Below are positions 33,238 to 42,380 of a stretch of DNA of 64,000 bases, piece after piece (position 1 is the first letter of the stretch; each line of letters starts with the position of its first letter). A model generated the notes under the pieces. That model did not search any database. It was given only the letters and a program-made list of their open reading frames with translations, and was not told where the DNA came from. The stretch lies in assembly GCA_019187225.1 (NCBI GenBank), contig JABAQQ010000013.1, positions 124,001 to 188,000 of the forward strand, given 5' to 3'. The position numbers were made by a program, and so were the translations under genes. The DNA is from Saprospiraceae bacterium (GTDB lineage Bacteria; Bacteroidota; Bacteroidia; Chitinophagales; Saprospiraceae).

Positions 33238-35487
33238 TTATTGTTTGACAAATTTGCCGGTCACAGGCCCGGCCTCCGTTTCCAACAGGTAAGAGTAGGC
33301 CCCTGCGGGCAGGCGGTCAGCCGCGATGGGCTGGCTCAAATCGGGGGAGTCGAGGCGAATCACCGCAGCTCCCACAGCGTTGAAAACCGTCAGTGCCCGC
33401 ACAGCCGGGAACACGCCCGTTTCATCTGGGAAAAACCGGATGTAGTCAGCCACGGGGTTGGGCGCGAGGCGAATGCCGGAGGGCAAGCCCTGTTGCCCGG
33501 CATCGCTTCTCTCGCCGCCGCCGCCGCCCCAGAAGCAATTGCAGTTCACCGTGAATTTGATGTACGAATAATCCGTCGAACTGCCGCAGGCGTTGCCGAT
33601 GGTGGCCTCCACGCGGTAGCATCGGCAGCATTTGTTGACAAAATAGCCCGTGCTGCCGTTGATTGTCAAGTCGTTCAGGCCGATGGCGGTCAGTTGGCTG
33701 GCGCCCGTGACGCTGACCTGCGGGCCGGTATAGACGTTCGAGAGGATGCTGCCGGAGGAGCAATCCACCTCGTCAATTTTCAGGGAATAATAAGTGATGT
33801 CCCCCTGGCTGTTGCCCATGTTGAGCGAGGCGGAATAGATGCTGGCCGGGCAAGGCGAAGCGATGTTGTGCGAAGCCGGGCAGGGGATGCCATTGCCGGG
33901 GTTGACTTGCAGGTTGATGTTAGCTTGCGCGGGCGGCCCCAGCACCTGGAAATAGCAGAGCATGAAATCGGCGCTGTTGCCGCACTCGTTCGTGGCCGTG
34001 ACGCGAATGGCAAAAGTCTGGCCCAAATAATTGGCAAAAAGGTCGGGTATGCCGGGCGCGCCGATGGTGCGCAAATCAACCGGCGAGGGGATGTTGCCGG
34101 TGCCGGAAGTGGAGTAGTTGAGGTAGGGCGCACCGAACAACTGGTTGCCGGTGGCCGGGTCCACCGAAAAAATGTCAATCGTCCAGGAGGCCGCCTGACC
34201 TGTCCATGTGGCCGTCCAGTTGATGGCGTTGCAGTTGTAAAAAGCGGGCGGTGGTGGCGGCACGGCGTCCACCAGAGGCGTGCCGTTGATGTTCATGCCC
34301 GTGATGTTCACTGCGGCCACACCGTAGAAGTAGTCGTAGTTCTCGCCGTCAATTTGGTCGGGCAGTTTGTAATAATCCAAGCCCCCTAACCAAGGATTGA
34401 AGTTGGAGGAATAGACGACCAAGCCCCCGTATGCCGGCGAAGCCGGGCCGTTGCCCGTGAAACTGCCGAGCACGCCGTTGAAGTTGACCGCGTAGAAGTT
34501 GCCGTCTTTGCCTTTTTCAATCAGGGTGCGCGTGTAGTTGGAGGTGCTGCTCACCAAGACTGGGGTGCCTGTCGAAAAACTCGTGTAATGGTAAATGCCG
34601 CCCGTGATGCCGCCCTGATTGGTCTCGGTGGACACATAGAAGCCGTCCTCGGCAGCGTTGAACTCGATGCCCCACATGGTGCGCTTGCTCAGTTCAAATA
34701 TTGTCACTTCGCCTTCAGTAGTACCGATTGCTCTAAAATAGGCACCATCTTTTTCTACCCAAATTAGATTTGAGCCGTCTCTCGAAACCTCCGCCTCAAT
34801 GGCGTGGAAGGTTTTCCCTTTCGGGTCGAGCGGGTCGTATCCTACGTCCATGTGGTTGAGGCTGATGCCGGAGGAGGTGATGTCGTACTCAAAAACGCCG
34901 CCATGACCAGAGACCCAATAGAGTTTGCGGTCTCCGCCCGGTATCGCAGCTGTCGCCACGGCGATAGCGCCCGAGTTCCCCGAGTTTTGCGCCAGCACCT
35001 GCGTGTCGGTGCTGACGGAAATAGTGCCGTTGGCGTTGACTACTATGATGGCGTGTTTCAGTGCATTGCCGACGAATACCCGGTTGAGGCAGTAAATGAC
35101 GTAGAACCGGTTGCAGGTGCCGGGCACGGGAACGATGGCGATTTCGTGAAGGATGCTTGGGTAAGAGTAGCCCGTTACGGAACTCGTGCCGATAGGCAAA
35201 GTACCCACGCCTGTTCCATTGGCATCGTACACATTCATGTCCTGGATGTAGAACAGCACCTTGCCGTCGGCGTCGTAGGCGGTGTTTTCCACCGTGTAAG
35301 GGTAACCCACGCTCCAGCTGAGCGGCGTGGTTGTACCGGCGTCGAAATCAATTTCGGTCGGATTTAAAATCCACTTATTCATCTGGCCGAAAGAACTAAG
35401 GTGAAGGAGAAGGATGAAAAAAGTGACTACGAAATATTTCGTAGGTGGGGGGGGGGATACCCGGCGGAAAAGATTGTTTAGATTCAT
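33238..35487 (-). CDS. Large T9SS surface protein with propeller-like N-terminal region; C10 tract near start
   Basis: A 749-residue protein. The N-terminus MNLNNLFRRVSPPPPTKYF is followed by a strongly hydrophobic signal segment (about 18-34, ending FGQ). Residues about 35-400 have repeating beta strands with WVSGHGG, GIEFNAAEDGFYVST and similar, as in seven-bladed propellers. About 400-640 are Ig/FnIII-like segments rich in Cys, and the last 85 residues (SGIRLAPNPVADYIRFFP to GPVTGKFVKQ) are a type A T9SS sorting domain. Codons 11-15 contain ten consecutive C bases, so slippage would shift the frame before the signal peptide. An alternative in-frame start downstream of the tract is not obvious. 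The gene is upstream of the gliding-type protein on the same strand. Confidence 0.85.
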   Translation of the reverse strand: MNLNNLFRRVSPPPPTKYFVVTFFILLLHLSSFGQMNKWILNPTEIDFDAGTTTPLSWSVGYPYTVENTAYDADGKVLFYIQDMNVYDANGTGVGTLPIGTSSVTGYSYPSILHEIAIVPVPGTCNRFYVIYCLNRVFVGNALKHAIIVVNANGTISVSTDTQVLAQNSGNSGAIAVATAAIPGGDRKLYWVSGHGGVFEYDITSSGISLNHMDVGYDPLDPKGKTFHAIEAEVSRDGSNLIWVEKDGAYFRAIGTTEGEVTIFELSKRTMWGIEFNAAEDGFYVSTETNQGGITGGIYHYTSFSTGTPVLVSSTSNYTRTLIEKGKDGNFYAVNFNGVLGSFTGNGPASPAYGGLVVYSSNFNPWLGGLDYYKLPDQIDGENYDYFYGVAAVNITGMNINGTPLVDAVPPPPPAFYNCNAINWTATWTGQAASWTIDIFSVDPATGNQLFGAPYLNYSTSGTGNIPSPVDLRTIGAPGIPDLFANYLGQTFAIRVTATNECGNSADFMLCYFQVLGPPAQANINLQVNPGNGIPCPASHNIASPCPASIYSASLNMGNSQGDITYYSLKIDEVDCSSGSILSNVYTGPQVSVTGASQLTAIGLNDLTINGSTGYFVNKCCRCYRVEATIGNACGSSTDYSYIKFTVNCNCFWGGGGGERSDAGQQGLPSGIRLAPNPVADYIRFFPDETGVFPAVRALTVFNAVGAAVIRLDSPDLSQPIAADRLPAGAYSYLLETEAGPVTGKFVKQ
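35447..35456. repeat. Ten-base G/C homopolymer inside the start region of the 749-residue gene
   Basis: Ten consecutive G on the plus strand (C in the coding strand), encoding part of Ser-Pro-Pro-Pro-Pro at residues 11-15. It is the longest G/C homopolymer I noticed in the window. Confidence 0.95.
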
Positions 35488-35711
35488 GATTGAACCGGAT
35501 TTGGTGAAATGAATAATGTGTTTTGTGTCACTTTTAGATTTCTGCGCAGTCGAAACCTTATTTAGAGACTGCTCAAGTTCATTAAGTTTCAGGCAAAAAC
35601 GAATGTTAAATTTTTATTTATGATGATAATGGCAAAAATCTGATTTATATGCGACATCTTTTCTCTTACAAAAAGACGCTTGTAATATTCACTGGGTTGC
35701 CTTACGGGATT

Positions 35712-35924
35712 TTACAACCTGCCAACGAGATAGGCAAGGAGGCTCCGACAGTCGGGAGCCAGGTCACAGAACAACCGGAAAGGTATTGTTGAGCACAACT
35801 GTCCTAACTCGCCGGACAGAAAGTTGCGGCGATAGACCAAATCGTAGGCATCTACCTCAAAAAGTAACAACTGTATAATTTTATTCTGTACTTCTGGTGG
35901 TACAATTTTTTTGTCGTCCCGAAT
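35712..35924 (-). pseudogene. Open 71-codon stretch without start codon, possible gene remnant
   Basis: On the minus strand the frame from 35924 to the stop at 35712-35714 is open and reads as ordinary protein (VPPEVQNKIIQLLLFEVDAY, then NFLSGELGQLCSTIPF), but has no ATG and a stop directly before it. The style recalls the N-termini of some insertion-sequence transposases; this is only an impression. Surrounding sequence (35488-35711 and 35925-35970) shows no other gene. A short hairpin sits at 35741-35760. Confidence 0.25.
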
Positions 35925-35970
35925 TTATCTCCTTTTCGGTATTTTCGGGGCTTTTTCACCAAAAAAACAA

Positions 35971-36003
35971 AGCCCAATTTGCTTAAAATGAGCAAATTGG
36001 GCT
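35971..36003 (-). terminator. Intrinsic terminator of the sdhB transcript
   Basis: Arms 35971-35983 and 35991-36003 pair perfectly over 13 bases with a seven-base loop. Read on the minus strand, they are followed by a run of T (complement of the A-run at 35961-35967). Confidence 0.85.
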
Positions 36004-36023
36004 ATTACGGGGAGACCCTAAAA

Positions 36024-36061
36024 TACGCCATCGCAGCCACCAATCGGGCTGCAATGGCGTA
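36024..36061 (-). terminator. Second hairpin downstream of sdhB
   Basis: TACGCCAT-c-GCAGCC (36024-36038) pairs with GGCTGC-a-ATGGCGTA (36047-36061) with one mismatch. It begins 23 bases after the sdhB stop and lies before the main terminator. Confidence 0.65.
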
Positions 36062-36084
36062 AAACAAAAGTGAGACAGAAGCCA

Positions 36085-36840
36085 TCACGCCATCTCCTTA
36101 TCCGATGCGAACACCGCAGAAAGATACTCGCGGTTCATGCGGGCGATGTTTTCCACCGAAATTTCTTTCGGGCATTCGGCTTCGCAGGCCGTCACGTTGG
36201 AGCAACGCCCGAATCCTTCTTTGTCCATCTGAGCCACCATGGACAACACGCGCCGCTGGCGTTCTACTTCGCCCTGGGGCAACATTGCGAGGTGCGAGAC
36301 CTTGGCGGAGGTAAAGAGCATGGCGGAAGCGTTGGGGCAGGCAGCCACACAGGCGCCACAACCAATACAGGCCGCAGCATCGAAGGCGCGGGAAGCGCGT
36401 TCTTTTTCGATGGGGATGGCGTTGGCGTCCTGCGCCTGGCCGGTGTTGACGCTGACATAGCCACCCGCCTGGATGATGCGGTCGAAAGCCGAACGGTCCA
36501 CCACGAGGTCTTTCAGCACCGGGAATGCCCGCGCGCGGAACGGCTCGATGACGATGGTGTCGCCGTCTTTGTAATGGCGCATGTGCACCTGGCAGGTCGT
36601 GGTACCCTTCATCGGGCCGTGCGGGCGCCCGTCTATGACAAGCGAGCAGGTGCCGCAAATGCCTTCGCGACAATCGTGCTCGAAGGCAACGGGTTCCTGA
36701 CGCTGGCTGACGAGTTGTTCGTTGAGCACGTCGAGCATTTCGAGGAACGACATGTCGGGGTTCACATCAGGGAGTTGGTAGGTGACAAATTCACCCTTGT
36801 ATTGGCCGCCCTGGCGCCAGATTTTGAGTGTAAGTCTCAT
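36085..36840 (-). CDS. sdhB: Succinate dehydrogenase/fumarate reductase iron-sulfur subunit
   Basis: A 251-residue electron-transfer subunit of complex II. The N-terminal plant-type ferredoxin domain carries the [2Fe-2S] ligands in [16 protein letters not shown] and a later Cys in TTCQVH. The C-terminal domain has [16 protein letters not shown] and [13 protein letters not shown] for the [4Fe-4S] and [3Fe-4S] clusters. It passes electrons from the flavoprotein SdhA to the membrane cytochrome b and quinone. Inner membrane, cytoplasmic face. It is separated from sdhA by three unrelated exported-protein genes on the same strand, whereas Bacteroidota normally have sdhCAB contiguous. Two terminator hairpins follow. 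Confidence 0.95.
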   Translation of the reverse strand: MRLTLKIWRQGGQYKGEFVTYQLPDVNPDMSFLEMLDVLNEQLVSQRQEPVAFEHDCREGICGTCSLVIDGRPHGPMKGTTTCQVHMRHYKDGDTIVIEPFRARAFPVLKDLVVDRSAFDRIIQAGGYVSVNTGQAQDANAIPIEKERASRAFDAAACIGCGACVAACPNASAMLFTSAKVSHLAMLPQGEVERQRRVLSMVAQMDKEGFGRCSNVTACEAECPKEISVENIARMNREYLSAVFASDKEMA

Positions 36841-36891
36841 ATTTTGAAAGCAATGTAGTTCAGAAACAGGTATTTTGAAAGAGCAATGATT

Positions 36892-38166
36892 TTATGGTGA
36901 AATTTTGACAAGATCCGAGCAGTTGTCCAACAAAAGATTGCCATCATACGACTCTCCCGATTCGGACACATGGCAAGCTTCGAAGGCCAGCCATTTACAA
37001 TCCTGCTCGAGTGGTTTCAGAATGAATTTGAATTCTTGCCATTTATTGTTGACCACCAAAAGAGATTCGGCCAACAATTCATGTTTCAGGTTTTCAGCAT
37101 TGCTGCTCCAGATGCGCAGTTTGAGGGGGTTTTTATAATCAAGATAACGGGTCGGGGCGATCTCTTCTTTAAAATGTTTGCTGTGCGCGAGGTGAACAGA
37201 GAATGAGTAAGCCGAATCTTTTTTCAAGACACCCTCCAATTGTTGCGAGATCGTTTGGGTCAGGCCGGCTTTCGACGCCAGAAGGCTTGTAAAGCGATTT
37301 TGGTCTGCGGCTTTCATTTTTAGCGGCGCATCATTATTCACGGTGAAAGTGACCTTCCGGCTGGAATTGAGGGTGACATATTCGCCGGCGGGGTGAACGC
37401 GATATTTGCTTTTCAGTTGGTCGTCGCTTTCCCACCCTGTCGGCAGGCCGGTGGAACCGGCAAAATCTTCGAAGGACGGATTGAATATCTTAATCACGTC
37501 AGCAGAAACGACTTCGTTGTCGCTACTTACGGGCTGAGTGGCAATTGAAACACTCGCCGGTACGAAGGCCGAACAATGGTCGAGCAGCAAATTGCCGTTC
37601 GTCGCAACACTGGAATTGCCGAAATACGCTTCCAGCACGATTTGATTGATATCGAATTGCAGCGGTTTTATCTCGAAGTCATATCGAATCCAATCGCGGT
37701 GCGCAACGACGGGCGACTCCGCGAGCATTGCTTCCTCATTGATATCCAGGTTGCCGCCCCATATCCGCAATCTGACGGGAGCGGTATAATTGGTTTCCAT
37801 ACCGGTGCGCCTGGAATAGGAGACGTAATTTCCTGAAGTGGACAAACAAATGTTGAACCGGTACAGCGTGTCTTTGAGCAGCGGTTGCGAAAGTTTTTGG
37901 CCGACCCTTTCCCAGGTATTGTTATCGCGGGTCACCATACCGACGTAAGATCTCCCATGCACCGGTTTTTTGGAGCAACCGAAAAAGCCGGGTTGCAGAT
38001 CCGACGCCGTTTCTTTGTCGAAACCGCCGTTGAACCAGTGTTCGGGCAATCTGGAATAGCCGGGGTAACCTTCGAAGGACGGATTTGCGAGTTTGACAAT
38101 CGCTGCCTGGCCCAACCCGGCGACGGGAAGCGCGAAGATCATTGTCGTGTACAGGAGCGTTCGCAC
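36892..38166 (-). CDS. Exported protein with two NPSFE jelly-roll domains
   Basis: A 424-residue protein with a signal peptide (about 1-20). It contains two copies of a domain of about 190 residues: the first (about 22-200) begins VKLANPSFEGYPGYSRLPEHW and ends NGNLLLDHCS, and the second (about 225-420) begins IKIFNPSFEDFAGSTGLPTGW and ends NGNLLLDNCSDL. The fold is probably a carbohydrate-binding-module-like jelly roll. There is no T9SS sorting domain. It stands 10 bases after a single-domain paralogue and 51 bases before sdhB. Binding partner unknown; periplasm or outer-membrane surface. Confidence 0.7.
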   Translation of the reverse strand: MRTLLYTTMIFALPVAGLGQAAIVKLANPSFEGYPGYSRLPEHWFNGGFDKETASDLQPGFFGCSKKPVHGRSYVGMVTRDNNTWERVGQKLSQPLLKDTLYRFNICLSTSGNYVSYSRRTGMETNYTAPVRLRIWGGNLDINEEAMLAESPVVAHRDWIRYDFEIKPLQFDINQIVLEAYFGNSSVATNGNLLLDHCSAFVPASVSIATQPVSSDNEVVSADVIKIFNPSFEDFAGSTGLPTGWESDDQLKSKYRVHPAGEYVTLNSSRKVTFTVNNDAPLKMKAADQNRFTSLLASKAGLTQTISQQLEGVLKKDSAYSFSVHLAHSKHFKEEIAPTRYLDYKNPLKLRIWSSNAENLKHELLAESLLVVNNKWQEFKFILKPLEQDCKWLAFEACHVSESGESYDGNLLLDNCSDLVKISP

Positions 38167-38176
38167 AGGCAGTTCG

Positions 38177-38809
38177 TTATTTGTTGGCGCCAGTTATTTT
38201 AACGATAGATGAACAATTATCAATCAATAAGTTGCCATTTTTTTGTTCAAACCCCGGCGCGTAATACGCCATCAGGTCAATCTCGTCGAAATCGGCTACT
38301 GTGGGTCGTAGGGTAAAGGTGTAAAGGGTCCATTGGGAATGGCTCACAGGCGTACTTGTTGCCAGCAATTCTTCCTGCTGCGTCGCCGAATTCACGCCCC
38401 ATATCTTCAGAATCGTCGGGGCGTTGTACGTCGCTTCCTTTTGTGTCGCTCTCGACATGGAGATAAACGAATTCGAGCGCGCCAGGTACAGGCTGAACGA
38501 ATACGACGAATCTTTTTGCAAAAAACCGTCGAGCCGTTGCCCCACGCCTTCCCAGGTATTGTTGTCGCGGGTGGCCAGGCCCAGGTACACTTTTCCGTGT
38601 TGTGCCGGCAGGTTTACCTCGAACATGCCCGGTTGGATATCCGGCGGTGATTCGCCCGGAGCGCCCATGTCGAGCCAGTCTTCGGGTACGATGCCTGGCG
38701 CAGGTTTGTCTTTTTCAAATGACGGATTTTTGAGTATAAAAGCCTCTTGTGCAGCGCCCCGAAGGCTCAGCATTAAGAACAAGGATGCAAAAAAGGCTGT
38801 GTGTTTCAT
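38177..38809 (-). CDS. Exported protein with one NPSFE jelly-roll domain
   Basis: A 210-residue protein with a signal peptide (about 1-20, ending RGAAQ) and a single domain starting FILKNPSFEKDKPAPGIVPEDW. It shares DIQPG, the YLGLATRDNNTWEGVGQ block and NGNLLIDNCSSIVK with the neighbouring two-domain protein, so the two arose by duplication. I chose the ATG at 38807-38809; a GTG three bases upstream, directly after the stop of the preceding gene, is also possible. It is cotranscribed in appearance with genes on both sides. Confidence 0.7.
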   Translation of the reverse strand: MKHTAFFASLFLMLSLRGAAQEAFILKNPSFEKDKPAPGIVPEDWLDMGAPGESPPDIQPGMFEVNLPAQHGKVYLGLATRDNNTWEGVGQRLDGFLQKDSSYSFSLYLARSNSFISMSRATQKEATYNAPTILKIWGVNSATQQEELLATSTPVSHSQWTLYTFTLRPTVADFDEIDLMAYYAPGFEQKNGNLLIDNCSSIVKITGANK

Positions 38810-38812
38810 CAC

Positions 38813-39466
38813 TCAATCTTGCGAGCGAATTCGTTTTTTCTTTATCAGTTTTCCCTCATTGTATGTGTACCTGATGTATGGCTGACTGTTTTCATACCAT
38901 ATCCAATCGCCGTTGCCATTTTTGAAAGTACCTACCGGCCGGTCGCGCCCCTGTTCGTCTTTGTACTCGATGATCTCGCGCAAACGGCCGTTTTCCCATC
39001 TTGCTTTGGATTCAACTTGCCCGGTTTCGTAAAAAGTGGTTAGAATACCGTCCGGTTTCCCCTTGTTATTCATTTGGCAGGTTTGTTTCAACGCACCGGA
39101 GGGGTAATAGCCGAAGCATTGTGCCACTTGCTTCCCGTCGTAATAAGCGGCGCGGTATTTAACCTTGCCGTTCGGATAAAAGCGATACGCCGGGCCGTGT
39201 TTTTTGGCAAACGGTCCTTTTCCCTTTTGTTGCACCCATTGGTATTCCCCGTTCTTGCTGTAATTCCACCATCGGGTATAAATCCGCTCGCCGTTCACGT
39301 AAAAATGCTCCCTGAACAAGCGGTCTTTGCTGGTGAAATCCTGGCAGATCGTCGTATCGCCGCGCTGCACCAATTTGTCGCAGCCTTTGGGTTGTGCTGC
39401 CGGGTGTCCTGACGGGTCAAATATCCCCGGCAATGACAGAATCAAAATGAGTGCGGCGTTTTTCAT
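38813..39466 (-). CDS. Exported MORN-variant repeat protein
   Basis: A 217-residue protein with an N-terminal signal segment (about 1-24). The body consists of repeats of the MORN-variant type (YRFYPNGKVKYRAAYYDGKQ, GYYPSGALKQTCQMNNKGK, FYETGQVESKARWENGRLRE, YNEGKLIKKKRI), as in proteins labelled YwqK-like antitoxins in Bacteroidota, though that label does not imply a toxin here. Its stop is three bases before the next start, so the genes are tightly packed. Likely envelope-located; function unknown. Confidence 0.65.
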   Translation of the reverse strand: MKNAALILILSLPGIFDPSGHPAAQPKGCDKLVQRGDTTICQDFTSKDRLFREHFYVNGERIYTRWWNYSKNGEYQWVQQKGKGPFAKKHGPAYRFYPNGKVKYRAAYYDGKQVAQCFGYYPSGALKQTCQMNNKGKPDGILTTFYETGQVESKARWENGRLREIIEYKDEQGRDRPVGTFKNGNGDWIWYENSQPYIRYTYNEGKLIKKKRIRSQD

Positions 39467-39588
39467 AGATCGGGTTTATTTCAGAATTCTCACTTCCCTT
39501 TATATGGCTTCATGAATGGATTCCCACCGGGAGCAATCACTTTGTATAGGCATTTTGAATTAAGTGAATGAATACAACCTCAACGTTG

Positions 39589-41532
39589 TTATTTATACGA
39601 ACGCTGCGTCACCTTCACTTCCTCGTATTCCAGCACTTCCTTGTGCAGTTCCGCCTTTTCGCCTTCGCCTTTCCATTCCCAGGCCGCTACGTACATAAAG
39701 TTCTCGTCGTCGCGTTTGGCTTCGCCGTCTTCGGTCTGGTATTCTTCGCGAAAGTGGCCGCCGCAGCTTTCGTTGCGGTGCAAGGCGTCCTGACACATCA
39801 GTTCGCCCAGTTCCAGGAAGTCGGCCACGCGCCACGCTTTTTCGAGTTCGGGGTTGTATTCTTTGTCGCTGCCCGGCACAAACACATCGCGCCAGAATTC
39901 GGCGCGCAGTTCGCGGATCTCGCCGATGGCTTGTTCCAGCCCTTTGGCGTTGCGCGCCATGCCGCATTTGTCCCACATGATCTTGCCGAGCCGGCGGTGA
40001 AAACTTTCCACACTTTGTTTGCCGCCGATGCCGCGCAGCCGGTCGAGGCGTTCGCGCACTTCCTTTTCAGCCGCTTCAAATTCAGGCGTATTGGTCGGGA
40101 TTGCGCCGGTGCGGATCTCTTTGGACAGGTAAGCGCCGATGGTGTACGGCAGCACGAAGTAGCCGTCGGCGAGCCCCTGCATCAGCGCCGAAGCGCCGAG
40201 GCGGTTGGCGCCGTGTTCGCTGAAATTGGCTTCGCCGGAGGCGTAAAGTCCCGGCACCGTCGTCATTAATTCATAGTCAACCCACAAGCCGCCCATGGTA
40301 TAGTGTACGGCGGGATAGATGCGCATTGGCACCTCGTAAGGATTTTCTCCGGTGATCTTTTCGTACATTTCGAACAGGTTGCCGTAAGCGGCTTCCACTG
40401 CTGCGCGGCCTTTGCGTTTGATGGCATCGGCGAAGTCGAGGTACACGGCGAGGCCGGATTTGCCTACGCCCAGACCTTCGTCGCAGGCGACTTTGGCGGC
40501 GCGGCTGGCGATGTCGCGCGGCACGAGGTTGCCGAAAGCGGGGTATCGGCGTTCGAGGTAGTAGTCGCGGTCTTCTTCGGGTATCTGGCGCGGGTCTTTC
40601 AGCCGGTCTTCGGCTTTTTTGGGTACCCAGCAGCGGCCGTCGTTGCGCAGCGACTCGGACATCAGCGTGAGTTTCGACTGGTATTCGCCCGATACGGGGA
40701 TGCAGGTCGGGTGGATCTGCGTGTAGCAGGGATTGGCAAAAAATGCTCCGCGCCGGTGCGCGCGCCAGGCTGCCGTCGCGTTGCACATCATAGCATTGGT
40801 GCTCAGGTAGAATACGTTGCCGTAACCGCCCGTGCACAATACCACAGCGTGCGCCGAATGGCGTTCGAGTTCGCCGGTAAGCAGGTTGCGGGCGATGATG
40901 CCCCGGCACTGACCGCCGACGAGCACCACGTCGAGCATTTCGTGGCGGTTGTACATGGTTACCGTACCGAGCGCGATCTGGCGGCTGAGTGCCTGGTATG
41001 CACCGATGAGCAATTGCTGGCCGGTTTGTCCACGCGCGTAGAAGGTGCGGGAGACCTGCGTACCGCCGAACGAGCGGTTGTCCAACAGACCACCGTACTC
41101 GCGGGCAAAGGGCACACCCTGCGCCACGCATTGGTCAATAATGTTCACGGAGACCTCTGCGAGTCGGTGCACATTGCCTTCGCGGGCGCGGTAGTCGCCG
41201 CCTTTGATGGTGTCATAGAAGAGGCGGTACACTGAGTCGCCGTCGTTGCGGTAGTTTTTAGCGGCGTTGATGCCGCCCTGAGCCGCGATGGAGTGCGCCC
41301 GGCGTGGGCTGTCATGAAAGGTAAAGCATTTCACATTGTAGCCCAGTTCGCCCAGCGAAGCGGCAGCGGAAGCGCCTGCCAGTCCGGAGCCGACGACGAT
41401 GACGTCAATGCGGCGTTTGTTGTTGGGCGCTACGAGGGCAACGTGACCTTTGTAGTGTTCCCACTTTTCAGCGACGGGGCCGGACGGGGTCTTGGAATCG
41501 AGTATGGGGCTTTGGGCAGTTGATTTTGCCAT
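39589..41532 (-). CDS. sdhA: Succinate dehydrogenase/fumarate reductase flavoprotein subunit
   Basis: A 647-residue catalytic subunit that oxidises succinate to fumarate. The N-terminal FAD-binding motif [20 protein letters not shown] is followed by the FAD-attachment His in [20 protein letters not shown]. Substrate-site motifs include [19 protein letters not shown]-type DVASR/DIASRA and the capping-domain stretch [13 protein letters not shown]. The C-terminal helical domain ([29 protein letters not shown]) is complete. Length fits the Bacteroidota B-type enzyme. It lies 69 bases downstream of sdhC, with a nonamer array in that gap, and upstream of the three inserted exported-protein genes. 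Confidence 0.95.
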   Translation of the reverse strand: MAKSTAQSPILDSKTPSGPVAEKWEHYKGHVALVAPNNKRRIDVIVVGSGLAGASAAASLGELGYNVKCFTFHDSPRRAHSIAAQGGINAAKNYRNDGDSVYRLFYDTIKGGDYRAREGNVHRLAEVSVNIIDQCVAQGVPFAREYGGLLDNRSFGGTQVSRTFYARGQTGQQLLIGAYQALSRQIALGTVTMYNRHEMLDVVLVGGQCRGIIARNLLTGELERHSAHAVVLCTGGYGNVFYLSTNAMMCNATAAWRAHRRGAFFANPCYTQIHPTCIPVSGEYQSKLTLMSESLRNDGRCWVPKKAEDRLKDPRQIPEEDRDYYLERRYPAFGNLVPRDIASRAAKVACDEGLGVGKSGLAVYLDFADAIKRKGRAAVEAAYGNLFEMYEKITGENPYEVPMRIYPAVHYTMGGLWVDYELMTTVPGLYASGEANFSEHGANRLGASALMQGLADGYFVLPYTIGAYLSKEIRTGAIPTNTPEFEAAEKEVRERLDRLRGIGGKQSVESFHRRLGKIMWDKCGMARNAKGLEQAIGEIRELRAEFWRDVFVPGSDKEYNPELEKAWRVADFLELGELMCQDALHRNESCGGHFREEYQTEDGEAKRDDENFMYVAAWEWKGEGEKAELHKEVLEYEEVKVTQRSYK

Positions 41533-41540
41533 ATATCTTT

Positions 41541-41609
41541 AATGTGGACAATGTGATCAATGTGGTCAATGTGATCAATGGGGAAATGGGGGTCAATGCG
41601 GTCAATTGA
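41541..41609. repeat. Eight-unit 9-bp array between sdhC and sdhA
   Basis: Units in 9-base phase from 41541: AATGTGGAC, AATGTGATC, AATGTGGTC, AATGTGATC, AATGGGGAA, ATGGGGGTC, AATGCGGTC, AATTGAAGA. The last unit contains the sdhC stop codon (41602-41604). The word also appears in the spacer upstream of sdhC. Confidence 0.9.
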
Positions 41610-42288
41610 AGAAATACATCCAAATTGGGATCAACGCGAAACCCGCCGGGATGCCGATACTGTAAATGTAGCCGAGTCCTTTGATAAGCGGCGTGTAGCG
41701 GCGGTGGTTGAGTCCGAGCGTCTGGAACGCCGACCAGAAGCCGTGCCACAGGTGGACAGCGATCACCACCATGCTCAGCACATAAAAGGCTACGTAGAGG
41801 GGATTTTTAAACGCTTCGGCTACCGGGAGGTAAAGGTTTTGAACCGGATGCGTATAGGCTTCCACTTCTACCGGCGGCAATTTGCCGAGTTTCATCTGGA
41901 GCCAGAACTGGTACATGTGCAACACGATGAATACGAAGATCACAATGCCCAGCCAGGCCATGTTGCGCGAGGGGCGCTCTTCGGGGCGACTGTAACCGAC
42001 GGCGTAACGGGCCGTGCCGCGGGCGGCCTTGTTGTTCTGCCACAAGCGGATGCCCTGCACGGCGTGCCAAAGGATAAAAGCATACAACGTGTAGGAGATC
42101 AGTTTGATCAGCGGATTATGCGTCATAAAAAAAGCGTACGTATTGAACGCTTCGCCGCTGTCGTCCTTCAGCAGTTGCAGGTTGCCCAGCAAATGGACAA
42201 CCAGGAATAGCATTAAAAAAATGCCGGTCAGCGACATCACGACTTTCTGACCGAGGGAGGAAGAGAGAAATTTAGTAAACCAACTCAT
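41602..42288 (-). CDS. sdhC: Succinate dehydrogenase cytochrome b subunit
   Basis: A 228-residue membrane anchor with five predicted transmembrane helices (about 18-38, 60-80, 100-125, 155-180, 200-225). His residues suited to ligate haem b lie in VVHLLGN, ILWHAVQG and VIAVHLWHGFWSAFQ. It corresponds to the single-polypeptide cytochrome b558 type of B-type complex II (no separate SdhD). Inner membrane; passes electrons to menaquinone. I chose the ATG at 42286-42288 (MSWFTKFLSSSLGQKV) because family members start there; the open frame continues upstream to 42360 through repeat sequence. First gene of the sdh cluster. Confidence 0.93.
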   Translation of the reverse strand: MSWFTKFLSSSLGQKVVMSLTGIFLMLFLVVHLLGNLQLLKDDSGEAFNTYAFFMTHNPLIKLISYTLYAFILWHAVQGIRLWQNNKAARGTARYAVGYSRPEERPSRNMAWLGIVIFVFIVLHMYQFWLQMKLGKLPPVEVEAYTHPVQNLYLPVAEAFKNPLYVAFYVLSMVVIAVHLWHGFWSAFQTLGLNHRRYTPLIKGLGYIYSIGIPAGFALIPIWMYFFN

Positions 42289-42304
42289 TTTCGAATGATG
42301 AGTA

Positions 42305-42380
42305 ATGAGGAATGAGCATTGAATTAGGCGTAGAAGATTGATCAATGTTGATAATATCAATTCTCATCAACCTTATCAAC
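42305..42380. repeat. 9-bp-period array upstream of sdhC
   Basis: Clear 9-base units from 42336: GATTGATCA, ATGTTGATA, ATATCAATT, CTCATCAAC, CTTATCAAC, with looser ATGAG-type units before (about 42300-42328). The orientation of the word inverts near the middle. Confidence 0.75.

Noticed and set aside
38813..39466. Antitoxin of a toxin-antitoxin pair
   Set aside because: The MORN-variant repeats resemble proteins carrying that label, but there is a signal peptide and no adjacent toxin.
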